Below are positions 23,247 through 35,900 of a stretch of DNA of 64,000 nt, piece after piece. Location of the stretch: NCBI GenBank assembly GCA_014871385.1, contig CM026428.1:2042195-2106194 (forward strand). The letters are read 5' to 3'. Origin of the DNA: Ceratodon purpureus. Lineage: Eukaryota; Streptophyta; Bryopsida; Pseudoditrichales; Ditrichaceae. Every line of letters begins with the position of its first letter. Positions within the stretch are counted from its first letter, which is position 1. Below the pieces are notes generated by a model. It was not told the DNA's origin. It saw only the letters and a program-made list of their open reading frames with translations, and searched no databases. The position numbers and the translations under genes are program-made.

Positions 23247-23905
23247 CAAGTTCGGGCTTCTCCACAAGGACTTGAAAGCCGCCAATGTGCTCATGACATC
23301 AAGTTCTGGTAAGTGGCACTCTCTCATGGATAGTAGTGAGTACTCAGCATATATAACAGATTTTGAATCTTCTGTAGGAATTGTAGGAACTGGGTTTTGG
23401 AGGGCTCCGGAAGTCTTGAAGGCGCTCAGGAATGGTCGTTTGAAACCAGAGACACTCACGTTCACACAACAAGTGGATGTGTATAGCTATGTCATGACAT
23501 GTTATGAAGTCATCACTGGACGTGTACCTTTCGAAAACCAGCGATGTGAAGAATCTTGCGATGTTGTCCTTTGTGGTGGAAGGCCTTCATTGCCGAAGGA
23601 TATTTGTCCTGAGCTGAAGATTATTATGAGAAAATGTTGGCACAAAGATCCTTGTAGGAGACTTGGAATTTGTAGATATTGTTAGGTATTTGCGTGAAGA
23701 TTGGGCTAGCATGGAACTCATGGGATCTGATTCCGTTCAAACCGTAATAAACCGCAATGCCTTGCTCAGGGGTGACTTAATATGTTTTCTTTCTTTGTGT
23801 CCTTTCCATTCTATGTTTCACGCCCAGAATTCCTTTTTCTCACTTACTTTTATCACATTCTATAGTAGTGTAGTGATCTCATTCTACCTTGGAAGGGATA
23901 TGTAA
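23240..23905 (+). pseudogene. Truncated TKL-type protein kinase, C-lobe only, frameshifted
   Basis: The reading frame from 23240 holds the catalytic loop (HKDLKAANVL, where many kinases have HRD), a DFG-position DFE, the activation-segment end GTGFWRAPEVL and the C-lobe core VDVYSYVMTCYEVITG. The N-lobe with the glycine loop and ATP-binding lysine is missing upstream. The frame ends at 23685 after KDPCRRLGIC. The expected continuation (EFVDIVRYLREDW) lies in the next frame from about 23663, so a small indel near 23660 breaks it. The missing lobe, DFG change and frameshift make activity unlikely. Kinases of this type are numerous in moss genomes, and this looks like a decayed duplicate. Confidence 0.75.
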
Positions 23906-24537
23906 AACACTAATGGACGTGGGAATTGATGAAAATTGTAAACTTCGTCTTATTAGACTTGCGGGGCAGCAACAGCAACCCCACTAGAGTACTTTGTCCG
24001 TTCTCAACTCACTTCCAAGTAGAAAATCTCAGGACGGTAGTTAGGGATAGGTATGTAACTTGGTAAGTGAGGTATATGCAATGGTGTTGCCCTAGGGGAA
24101 TTAAGTCCATGGACTACACACCGAAGCTGCGGAAAATCTTACGTCCAGGTCAAAGTCCATCACACAGTGGTGTCCAACATATATAAATTGGGCTGAAGAA
24201 AAGAATCTAGTTCAACTAGCATTCACTTAAAGAATGAATAAAAAGAACATGAAGTGTTAGATTTGCATTAAAGAATGAATAAAAAGAACATAAATGCTAT
24301 CTTCTACATCCTATTCACCCAATGTCTCATTACTGGGTTCCCAGTACAAGATTGTCCAAGTTAAACCTTGATTCACGGTTGCACAATGATTGAATCCATG
24401 AAGCCGGAAAAACTACCGAGTGATTGAGTACCACCTTGTTTCCGTGTGAAGCGTCGCAAGCCAATAGTCTTGTGCCATCAAGCATCTAAAACACCCCCAT
24501 TTGAATGTATGAAGTTCCCAATGAGTTGATTGACCTA
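23906..24537. other. Intergenic, no gene seen
   Basis: Two short related stretches around 24230-24300 repeat AAAGAATGAATAAAAAGAACAT. No coding region is supported. Confidence 0.35.
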
Positions 24538-25880
24538 CTACTTGTCTATCATTTGGGCGTTAGTGAGGGCAGTTGGCGCTGGAATCTTCATAGGAACGAA
24601 ATCTGCACATCGTAACCGATAAACACATCCTCTGTGAGTGGCTGCATTGCCAAAAAATTGCTTTCGCTGGCCAATTACATGATCGAAACAGTGGTGCTAC
24701 TTCTTACGAGATGCAATCAACAGCCATTTTGAAAAACAAAGCCCAACCAACAAAACGCATAGCTGACAAGAACAGCAGACATCCCATGCTACTCATTTGC
24801 TCTCAGATTCGGCTTGCAATGAAGTGAAGGTGCTAGCTCTAATTTAAGGCACAACTTCCCGCGAGACACTACACTTGCATACAACTAAGTTGGAAAAGCA
24901 GAAACTATGTGTATACAACAGAATATAAAAAGCTGACCTGCAAGAAATTCCAGCCTCTCCGAACTCGCAACATGAGATGCTGATCAACATCAGGCGAACA
25001 ATAAATTAGATAGTTCGTCAGAATGGTACAAGGAAATTCTGATTACCATTAGTTTATTCAGGAATTAGCGCGTTGTACATTGAACAATGCAACACGACTT
25101 TACTAGATCAGTAACCGCAGAACATACAAGCGTCCCATCTATTGATGAATGTATTTCAAAGGATTAACAGTGAGTTTATTTAAAACGATATCTGATGCAT
25201 CCCGCGTAACTTAACGGCGAAGCACTTAGATGATTACATTACAATAGATTGTTCAAGCATAGTAGCTGAAAGTATGGAGGAAGAATTTGTACGTACAAAG
25301 ATGGGGATAAAGAATTGATTCCTGCTGGTTATCTTGCATCCTGTCGAACGTCTCTTCAACCATCTTCTCCAAGAAAAATTCCTGTCAATTACAGACCAAG
25401 GGCTTTAATCATACACCATCACAACCAAAGCCTACATGCTATTTGCAATCCAAAGTAAACAAAAAACATGGTACCTGTGATGACAAAAGAGGAATCGAAT
25501 ACAGACGAGTAAACATGCGCTTATGATACCAAAAATATGTCGAATTTATGCATGTATGGTCACACTACCTCCAAACTAATTCAATAATTGGCAATAACAC
25601 AAACACTCTTCATGCTTACAGTAGCTTTGGTGATGAGAAAGCCAGCCTCCACGCCCACCCATTGAGTGTCGCCTCCACTCTTCACGATTCTGCGTACCCT
25701 TGATATGGGAAAAGCGAGCGTGAGTGGTGCAGGGGATTTCTTAGCTCTACTTAACGCAGGCCAGGATGCTGGAGTCCCATTCCCGTTCTCTTCATGCGAG
25801 TTTCCGTTCTCCGTTCTCTCATCTTCCTCATCCGACCTCTGCAGCTCCCTCGACTCAGACTCCGAATTCGTGGTGCTCAT
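24538..25880 (-). CDS. Histone-fold protein, DPB3/NF-YC10-like (CHRAC/Pol epsilon accessory type)
   Basis: Four minus-strand exons (25880-25620, 25381-25297, 24979-24938, 24602-24538) join in phase to 150 residues. The N-terminal 50 residues are acidic and disordered. The histone fold begins FPISRVRRIVKSG at about 57, goes on VEAGFLITKATEFFLEKMVE across the first junction, and closes with YPHLSSHVASSERLEFLADF across exons 2-4. This matches the order of plant NF-YC10/DPB3-1 (a KATEMFIE helix, then YKHLSS, then ERxEFLADxVP). The family pairs with a second histone-fold partner in DNA polymerase epsilon or chromatin complexes, and in angiosperms with stress transcription factors. Exons 2-4 are only 85, 42 and 65 bases, so each is easily missed. 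Assignment to a specific paralogue is uncertain. Confidence 0.75.
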
Positions 25881-28800
25881 GATGCAACTCCAGAACTCAA
25901 TATCCTGATGATTGTCACTCCTGCACGATGATTGATCCCCTTGTCTAATGCTACTGTGTGGCCTGTTTCATCACTTCCCAGTCTGGAATAAAACAAGCAT
26001 TTCAAAGGTTATAATTACAAGAGTGCACTACTTCGATCACTCCAACTCTGAAAGTATCCTAAACAGCCTTCCTCCTGAATTCCGGAAAAAACCATCATAC
26101 CAATCTGTCTTCCCAGTAATTAACATAGCCATTACCACACCTCCGCGACAGATTGCATGTTGATTTTACAGTTGTTCGAAGGGATCTAAATTTTTTTAAA
26201 ACTAACACAGACTCTGCAATAAAACACTTCGTTCCAATCTATCATTGCAACAAAAAACTACGTAACCCATGACTACGAAAATCGTCGAACAAAGTACCAC
26301 GTGGTTGCGTAATGTGCAGTCACCAAAATATCAGTCCCACACGCGCTATTTAAACAGAATGCAATCAGCAAACCTCAAAATTGAAGTAAAAAAACATTCA
26401 CAAGTCAACAACGCTATATTGTAAACACAGGACGTCTTTCATTGACACTAAAAGGAAACCAAAAACCATTCGTACGAACAAATTCTTCTAATGGTACGAG
26501 AATCCATCAAAATAACACCAAAACAATGCACCAGGATCAATGACTAGGATAAAACCAACACAACGAATTCAACCAATTTTTCATAAACCAAACCCTAGCC
26601 TCTGCAACGAGCTCACACCCCCAAACCACTCCACCACAACACAAAGAAACTCAAAAAAACTCAATTCACTGCCCCGAAACGCACCTCACGAACAACCACG
26701 CACGTCCTCAGCCGCGCAACAACCCCGCCCCGCAACCGCAACACCCCCAACCGCCATCCAGCTCAAAGCTCCCTCCCTCCTCCACCGCCAGCGCCCAACC
26801 ACCACCCCCACACCACCTCCACCCTCAAATTCATAAACCCACAACCAAAACCCCTCCAGAACCGAAACTCTCACGCGCAAGTAAACTCATCACCTCTTCC
26901 AACCCCCGCAGCTCCAATCCTTAACCCCAAACCCCAAACCTCGCCAAAATGACCGCCCTGGTGACGAAACTGGAAAGAACAGGATGACCAGTAACTGCAC
27001 ACACCACCACAAACGGTTTTCTACACAATCTACTGGCTCCAAAACCACAACCAGAAGGGAAACCAGCACGAGAATCTGCGACAACAGCCAGACGAGGATG
27101 TGTTATGCGCTTCCTGATTCAATGCAGCATGTCAAACTGATGCTGCAACACTGAGTATCATGTGAGAAGAGAAAAAAAAATAGCAGGCAGTTGGTGAGTG
27201 CGATGGGGTGAGTTGGTGAGGAGGGGGTTGCGGTGGCGAGAGAGATGGTGGCAATGTGGAGAGGAGATCGTCGCATGAGCGAGAGAGAGATGGGCATGGA
27301 GCTGGAGCTTGAGGAGAAGTTGCAAAAAACAGAGCAAAGGCTGTTTCTCTCGCTCCGGAGCGAAGGCTTGGTTTGCGACGCTGTGTTCCGTGTCCAGTTT
27401 GAGTGATACCCGCTTGGGTATCTGACGGGTGTTATAGTGGTGTTGGGGGAGTATTGGCTAGGTATTGGTCGATAGGTGGGTGTCTGGGAGGAAGAAGACG
27501 CCATCATATGATATTAAGTTCTTGTGGGGTTTTCGGATACCCGCTTTGGTATTGGGTGGGTATCAACCCAGTGTTGTGCGAGTATCGCCTGGTTATCGAC
27601 CAAATGTGAGGACGCCGTCGCGACATTCGGAGCTCACTTGTGAAGCTTTTGGTTGGAAGCTCTAAAGTCTAAGACTTATGAGTTGAATATTTTAGAAATT
27701 GTGATGCATTTGAGTTTTTGAATTTGAATTTGAAAAATATGTGAAGATGTATGTTTTAGTAAATATAAATTTTTTAGCAATGGATTGACTAGAAGAAGAG
27801 AGCCTTTAGTCTCCAAAGGAGATCAATTTGAATTAAGTGTATGTTCATCTACAGGTAAAAATAAGTGGTACAAGACTAATTTTCCTCAAGAGTTGATTGT
27901 CAAGCCATGAGCTCTTTGTTGGTTAGATGGAGGGTCAATTGCTTTGACTAAGTTATGATTGATTGAAATTTGGCTTACTTTTTTCGAGCATAGGTCTAAA
28001 GTCAATAATCAAGGCTTCCGAAAAAATACATTATAATAAAATTATGAAGTTCAAACACATTTTGTAACTTTGAAATTTCCATAACTCAAAACACCTACAT
28101 AAAATGGATATATTTCAATTTTTTATTTAATATATTCATGATGGATTACATCAATGTATTGGCATATGTAACACATGTGCAAATAGTTTGTAGCAGCCAA
28201 TACGCCATTTCATTACTTTGTATTAGTTTTTTTTAGATGTACTTATATATTTATAATGAATTATGAATCCTAAAATATCTCAAAATAAGTGGAGAGAAAT
28301 CCATCAATCCTAAATCATAATTTTAAGCTTCAAACTATAAGTGTCACCATTTTTGTAGTCAATGATATCCAAAATAGGGAGCTCGAATTCTATTAAAAAA
28401 AAGGCATGACCAAGTCATTTAATTTATACATATGTTTTACAAGTAACATTATCACTAAATAGAACTTTCTAAATTAATGTTTTCATGTGAATTTAGACTT
28501 ATGGATGAAAAACACTTTTACTTTACAAACATTGGAAAGTTCAAAAATTAAATGACGTTCAAAACTTATTTCAAAATCTATGTTTATAGAATTTCATATT
28601 CAAGACATTAAATCAAAAGATTGTTCAGAAGTCCACCGGTTCTTCCTAGACCTTGGTCTGAAGAAGAATGTACTTATTCTTTGGAATGGAAAATGTTCAT
28701 TTGCATCAAAAAATCAAAAATCAAGACTAGATCTAAGATGTTTGTAGATAATGATGTGATGTTTGATTAACTTGAATAGAATGTAATAAGTCATATCTAA

Positions 28801-28980
28801 TTAATACACATATACTAAGGTTAATAAGATTTTTTGGAATCATTGTTGTCTTGAGTACTTGTTCACTCGTTACAGCCATGCATGTAGTACTCCACATTAT
28901 GATGAATTGACAAGAGTGCAAATTTTACCTTTTTAGATCAACTTCTATTTCCAAAAGACAATATTCAATCAAATGGTTTT
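25881..28980. other. Promoter side of the histone-fold gene, then AT-rich spacer
   Basis: C-rich sequence on the plus strand (26540-27060) is probably the leader or promoter of the minus-strand gene. At 27400-27610 there are two related segments containing GATACCCGCTT and GGTATC, forming short imperfect palindromes. From 27700 the DNA is AT-rich with no supported gene. Confidence 0.35.
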
Positions 28981-29575
28981 TATAATGGTCACATCTATTT
29001 AAATAAGCATCATCATAAGATCACATTAAATTTCTTTAGTCAAATTTGTTGTCAACCTATTGATGAGCCATGTCTGTAGTTAATCTATTTATTAGTCAGG
29101 TTTATGATAAGATTCATCACATGTACACATTAAATCCCTCTAGTCAAATCTGTAGTCAACATTTTTATGAGTGGGGTCCATAGATAAGTCAAGTCTGTAG
29201 TCAATCTGTTTATAAGCCATCCACTGTGCACATAAAATCTTTCCATGAGTGAGGTCTATAGATGAGCCAGGTCTATGTCAATCTGTTTATAAGCCATCAC
29301 ATGTGCACATCAAATCTTTCCATAGATGAATAAGATATATAGTCGATCTATTCATGAGCCATCACCTGTGCACATCAAATTTCTCCATGAGTCAGGTTTA
29401 TAGATAAGCCAGATCTATGGTCAAGTTGTTCATGAGCCATCACGTGTGTACATAAAATATCTCCAGTCAAACCTGTCATCCTCTTATCTATGAGCCAAAT
29501 CTATGGTCAATTTATTCATGAACCAACTCTATAGCCATCCAGTTCATGAGCCAAATATATGGTTAACCTGTCTAA
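28980..29575 (+). repeat. Irregular satellite, plus orientation
   Basis: A degenerate motif recurs with words such as GTCTGTAGTCAAT, GAGCCATCAC, TGTGCACAT and AAATCTTTCCATGAG. Intervals between TGTGCACAT-like words are about 60 to 110 bases. A related array in reverse orientation lies at 52060-52370. It is non-coding. Confidence 0.8.
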
Positions 29576-29979
29576 AGAAAAGGTCTTTACTACAATAATT
29601 GTATTATTATCATTAATCATGAATATTATTATTATTATTATTTTTGATGTCAATTCATCATTAAAAACTAATTTTCTGTAAATTTAGAGACCACCAAACT
29701 CTTCCATATTTATTAACAATTTAGAGTGAAGAAAGAAAATAATTTCAATCAAAATTCATGATATCTAAGTCAAACACCAGAAGTCATTGCAAATACCTCC
29801 AACATGCACCAAAAAAATCCATGAGAAATGTCCAAGCTCCAAAACCAGCCCCAAACTTGGAGATATTACCGCAAGCAAGGCCGCCACGTCCAGCCTCCCC
29901 CCAGACAGGTGGTGCCGCTACATGCCGCCCCTTCCTACCCCCCACCCACCAACCTACCAAACCACCCCCATCTACCTCC

Positions 29980-30095
29980 CAAACAGACCCCAGAAACCTA
30001 CCGAACGACCCCCAGAAACCTACCGAACGACCCCCAGAAACCTACCGAACGACCCCCAGAAACCTACCGAACGACCCCCAGAAACCTACCAATCA
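29980..30095 (+). repeat. 22-bp minisatellite, about 5 copies
   Basis: The unit GAAACCTACCGAACGACCCC(C/A) repeats with a 22-base period. The three plus frames therefore rotate and stay open as Pro/Thr/Arg-rich polypeptides; these are repeat artefacts. It lies about 290 bases upstream of the eRF1 start codon, in the probable promoter. Confidence 0.9.
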
Positions 30096-30378
30096 GCTCT
30101 AAGCAACCTACCATGGACCTCCTAGCTACCTACCGACTGGGCCAAGGAAGCCAAACCCAAAGGCGAGGGCAAGCGCAGGGCGTGGGCTTGTCTAGGTTTC
30201 TCGCCATCTCGCTCATTTTGCTCACTTCGCTCGCGCGATCTGCCTCGCGCTTCGTCAGGAGCGCTCCTCAGGCGCACTTCACTCCTCGCTGCGGTTCTAT
30301 TGCTCGCCTCCGCTTCGGATTTGAGCCCTTTTTGCGCTACTTTGACCGGATTTTGGCTAGGGTTGGGAGGGAGCAGCG

Positions 30379-32920
30379 ATGGCGGACAGCGGCGGAGAGA
30401 CGGACAAGAACATTGAGATATGGAAAATCAAGAAGCTCATCAAGGCCTTGGAGTCCGCTCGCGGCAACGGCACGTCCATGATTTCGCTCATCATGCCGCC
30501 CAGGTTTGGTTTGGTTTGGCTCGGCTTGTTTTGTTGGTTGGTGTGTTGTTGGGGGTTTGGTTGTTGATTTGGTTTTGGTAGTCCGAGGTGTTGGTGGTCT
30601 GGTGAAGTTTTTGAGTTGTTTTGAGGAGGTGTGGGTTTGAGTGGTGATGGAGGTTGTTGATGAAGGTTTGAGAGTATACGGCGAAATTAGGGTTTCGGGG
30701 TGTGGGCGTTGTTTTATTTGGTGGCGTGGGGAGTGGTTTTGGTAGTCGTTGGGGATGGAGTTGTGAGGATTTTGGTTTTTGTGGAGTGTTTTTGATTGAT
30801 CTGATTGAGATCTGCGCGTGAGAGGGGGATGGGTTGTCGTTAAGAAGTGGCTTACGTTGGTACTTTTTGTGTTGTGCGGGGTGTGGTTTTTGGTGATTAT
30901 GTGTGTAATTTGAGGTTTTCGGTGTATTTATGGGAGAGTTGTTGATGATGCGGCGATTTCAGGGATCAGGTTTCTCGAGTTACTAAGATGCTTGGAGACG
31001 AGTTCGGGACAGCTTCCAACATTAAGAACAGGGTGAACAGGCAATCCGTGTTGGGTGCTATCACTTCAGCGCAGCAGAGGTTGAAGCTGTACAACAAGGT
31101 GCCGCCTAACGGACTCGTGTTGTACACGGGTACAATTGTCACGGATGACGGCAAGGAGAAGAAGGTGATGTCTTTTGTTCCGTACTGTTCTGGCTTGGGA
31201 CTAGTAACCTTTGAGAGTAGTATGGGCTACATCGACTTCCTGCTCAGTTTATGGTAGTGGTGTCGGTAATTCACGGGGATGTCTGACCTGGAGCGGTTTT
31301 GTGGTTCAGGTTACCATCGATTTCGAGCCTTTTAAGCCCATTAATGCGTCGCTGTACCTTTGCGATAACAAGTTCCACACAGAAGCGTTGAACGAGCTGT
31401 TGGAGTCAGATGATAAGTTTGGATTCATCATCATGGACGGTAACGGTACTTTGTTCGGTACTCTGAGCGGGAACACACGAGAGGTTCTGCACAAGTTTAC
31501 AGTCGATCTACCGAAGAAGCACGGTCGTGGAGGACAGTCCGCGCTTCGTTTTGCTAGGTTGCGAATGGAAAAGCGTCACAACTATGTGAGGAAGACCGCA
31601 GAGCTGGCGACCCAGTTTTACATCAACCCAGCAACAAGTCAGCCTAACGTGTCAGGTAGTTCGACGATATAGATATCGTTTGCCTTAGAGAGACTTTTTT
31701 TCAAGCATGGGTCTATGAGTGGGATCAAACGAGGTCTTTATCGCGGTTCTTGTGAATTTCATGACACCTGGTAGTCTTGTGCGCAAGCTGAACTCTTGTT
31801 GTGCAATCCCAGACTTGGAAGTCACTTCATAGTCTTCACTAGTGGAGGTCCGCAATAGTGCGTGGGAGGAACTATTCTCACGTTGTTGGGTTGGGCTCTA
31901 CAGGTCTGATTCTTGCCGGTTCAGCTGATTTCAAGACGGAGCTAAGTCAATCCGACATGTTCGATCCTCGTTTGCAAACAAAGGTTTTGAATGTGGTGGA
32001 TGTGTCGTACGGTGGAGATAACGGGTTCAACCAGGCTATCGAGCTATCAGCGGAGATTCTTGCTAATGTGAAGTTTATTCAAGAGAAGAGATTGATAGGA
32101 AAGTACTTCGATGAGATCAGCCAGGACACAGGAAAGTATGTGTTTGGAATCGACGACACGCTGAAGGCTCTGGAAATGGGTGCTGTAGAGACCTTGATTG
32201 TGTGGGAGAACCTGGACACGAATCGATATGTTCTGAAGAACGCTGTGACAGGGGAGCTGGTGATCAAGCATCTTAGCAAAGAACAAGAGACCGACCAGTC
32301 TAAGTAAGAACTTATCCTGTTGTTTTAATCTCACATTAATGGTCTGTTGGATGTGTGTGATTTGAGTCTAAGAGGGTGTGTTCTTATTCTTCGGTCATGA
32401 TACATTCAGCTGTTTCGTCATTTCTTTGTGTGCATGGTTATCAAAACTATGATTCTGATAATTTAGTTTGTTTGTCACTCCAGCTTCAGGGAAGCCGAAA
32501 CCCAGGCAGAGTTGGAGGTTCAAGAGAAGCTATCTCTTTTGGAGTGGTTTGCAAACGAGTACAAGCGGTTTGGTTGTACACTAGAGTTTGTTACGAACAA
32601 GTCACAGGTGTGTTAACGATTTCAATATTTTCTGGTGTATTAGCATGCAGGGTGTGCATGGCAGTAGTGACGAAGGCGTGATGGTTTTATCATTCTGACA
32701 GTGGGACTCATCTTATGCCAAATGCAACGTGTTACGCTGTTATAGAAGGTGTAGTGGATATAGGTTTTGAAACTGTGTTTGTGCTTGTGGTTTACAGGAA
32801 GGGTCACAGTTTTGTCGAGGTTTTGGAGGTATTGGAGGAATTCTGCGTTACCAGCTGGATATGCGCACGTTTGATGAACTGTCAGACGGGGACTATGATG
32901 GTTACGATGAAGACTATTAG
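30379..32920 (+). CDS. Eukaryotic peptide chain release factor eRF1 with NIKN motif
   Basis: Six exons (30379-30503, 30963-31164, 31310-31655, 31904-32303, 32484-32607, 32798-32920) give 439 residues, the usual plant eRF1 length. eRF1 recognises stop codons in the ribosomal A site and triggers peptide release. Domain 1 has the GTS loop at 31-33 and the YxCxxxF motif (YLCDNKF). Domain 2 has the GGQ peptidyl-hydrolysis motif in [14 protein letters not shown]. Domain 3 is intact, including [13 protein letters not shown] and the [17 protein letters not shown] segment, with an acidic tail ending DEDY. Residue 64 of the stop-decoding NIKS motif is Asn (AAC at 31027-31029), giving TASNIKN. Everything else looks functional. 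The in-frame TAA after exon 4 is removed by the donor at 32304. Confidence 0.95.
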
Positions 32921-35900
32921 ATTAGCGGGGTGGTTATTTGGGTACCAACTATGTTTGTCTTTCTCCTCGGGAAAGAACATCCGCTACTTAGATCTACTGT
33001 TTAGTTAATCACGGTGAGATCATTGCTGTATGAGATATGCTCGCATGTATGGCTGAATAAGCCTACTGAGCTTGAGAGGGAAATTAAAGGAGCCCGAAGC
33101 TGTTAATATGGAGAAAATCATGCATGGATTCTTGTATTAGATACTCAGTTTTTGAGAGATCTCAAGTGTTTTCTGCAGATTTTCTTAGAGCTAGGTGAGT
33201 TTTTAGGATCCATCAAGTGATAGACTTGGAGTATATTCAACCTCCGCATAGTATTTATGAGCACCTTTTGTGTTGATAGGTGAGAGTAGCTCATGATGTT
33301 TACGAATTTTTTGGCGGCTTGGAAACTGGAATGGTGCAGTTTAGGAGCTGTTATGGGATCTCCTGTTTTTAGCTGCGAAGATCTAAAGTGTAAGGTTTTG
33401 ACATCTTCGTCAACTGAACCTTATATGATATTTACTAACTTTCTGTGCAGACTGCCCCTTCTGCTTGGCGTAAGAAGCTGTTGTAACGATTCATATGGCT
33501 GGTCATCTTTCAAATGTTTAGCTTTGGTGACCCTCTAAAGATATCATGGTGTAATTAGTAAGATATCTTCCACGTCATGGTGTAATTAGTAAGATATCTT
33601 CCACAGAAACAAAATGTTCACTTCAATTACATGAGGCTGTGACGTTCACTTTCTGCGTTTAGTCCCTCTGGTGTACCAAAACAAATATCCAAAGATATCC
33701 ACTCATTTTGCCCCGGTGTTTGTTGCCGAAGTACCATAGCGGGGGTCATCCACCAAACAAGTAATTATATTTGAGGCTCTTCAAAATGATTTCAGTGATT
33801 TTCGTGGTTTTGCAAGAAAAATTCTAACAATAGTCGCAAGCAGCTGAGGAATTCTTTTTGGATGAACCAACAATGGCATTAAGGTTTACTACTCCTATCT
33901 AAGTAGATTTTACTCATAACACCCAAACAAAGAGATTGTCCATTCAAACTCTTGTTATGAAACAATTCTTGTAATGAATCCTATACACATCAGTTGCTCA
34001 TCACCACCTTGGACCATTTTGGAATTAGTCCACGAACACCGCCACTAGAATAAACATAGAGTAAATATATACCATGCATTAGATGGTGGTGGTAATTGGA
34101 CATGGAATAGTGGATTTATAATCCAAGTCTTTGATTGGTAGTGGTGGTGTTGGTCATATTGGTTGTAAGAATGTAGTAGAATTAGACTATGCTAATTATT
34201 GCAACTATTGAAAAACATAATGTAAATATAGGTTGACTTTTCATGATTGTTTATATATGCTTATCCACCCATCTAGATCGTGTTCATGGAATTTTTCCTT
34301 CAATACCTTGTGATATTTATGATTAATTAAAAAAATTCTTATCTAATCAAAGAATTTTTATTCAACTTCTATTGTCTTTAATACTTCAGGTATATGATCC
34401 AAAAATATGAGATGTTTTCTAAAAAATCTCTAAGAAAAGTACTTTCTTAACCCGTAAAGGACAATTTGCCCCCTATGGATTTTTTTAGAATTTGGGCATG
34501 TACCTATGACTTCAATTTAAGTGAAGATTTTTTGAAACGTTTTGTGAATGTTTGCGGTAGTAAGGACTTTGAGGGATTTATTTATTTATTTATTTTTCAT
34601 TTAGACATTTAAAAAAATAGTTATGGTAATCAAAGTGAAATTTTCTGTTTGATAGGCAATTTGGGCAGCTATGCTAAATACAACTGCTACCACTGAGATT
34701 ATTTCTATAAATACTTAATGTTGTCATCTTTGAAATTTCCCAACAAGGCGTGTGGGACCTCAAGGTTCATCTACAAATACAAAACTCGGAGAAAGTCAAA
34801 ACTAAAGTATAGGATTCGAGGTAAGAGTATGAGCATATGCAGTAGAGAAAGAAGTGTATCAAGCCAACAACTTACGGCTTTGCATTTCCGAGGTTTTATG
34901 GTCATGAAATTTTGTGACAATTTTGCAATATAATTACAAGTTTCAATGTATGTTGTGATACCTTACCAATATAATTTGTTCAGTTGTGAATTTATGATAG
35001 TATGCATTTAATAATTTTGTCGCAGTTAAATAATTTTGTTAATAAGTTTTATGAAGATAGATATTCTAGCATTGTTTGATGACTCAAGGTTGAAGATACA
35101 ATACTTTTGCTTCTTTTAGCTGTAATTATTGAATTCATAATATCAAAGATGAAATAGATGTAGAACTTCATATCATATGAACTGCAATTTGTGATTACCT
35201 TGTATATTAATCTTGTGAAGATGCTCCAACTTCCATTTCTAAATCAAAATCAAAAGCTTGACCAAAATCCACATCTTTTCCAAACGAAATCATTCAACTA
35301 TTTTACATTTTTTTTATCAAGCATTTACCTTAACTATTCTTTCAGAACTTGTACAGATTTTATCAATTATTTGCGTCAATTATTATAATAAACAACTATT
35401 TTTATAAACTAGAAAGTTATGTATTGTAATGAAAAACAACATAACTAGATGTATACTCAGTTGAATATCTCAAGTGGTATATCTGATGCATGATCATGCT
35501 AAATGTTAAATAAACACTTCCTTCATATCTTTGAATAGATTTGGTATTTTCAATCACACTGGCCTACAATCTTGTAGGGTAGACTTGCATCGGAGTCTCC
35601 CAAAATAATAATCATTTGATGTGTCTCAGCAATTTTGGCTTCTGAACGCGAAGATCTCTCCACACTCCAAAATTGATATCCCAAAATCACATATCCGCAC
35701 AAGATAAAACAACCTATGATAGGCAAAATGATTGGTGTCCCTTGTTGCCATTGTTGAATTTTTCCTAAATTCCACATAAAGACAAATGTCAAAAATAAGG
35801 ACTGGAAATGAAATTTTATTTTTTAGACAAAGTATGAATTTGTTGTGAATTTTGGAGTGTGTCATGTCCAATTGACCTAAAAGAATGTTTACAATATCCC

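Noticed and set aside
29758..30481. Pro/Thr/Arg-rich ORFs upstream of eRF1
   Set aside because: Created by the 22-bp repeat and C-rich promoter sequence; no domain.
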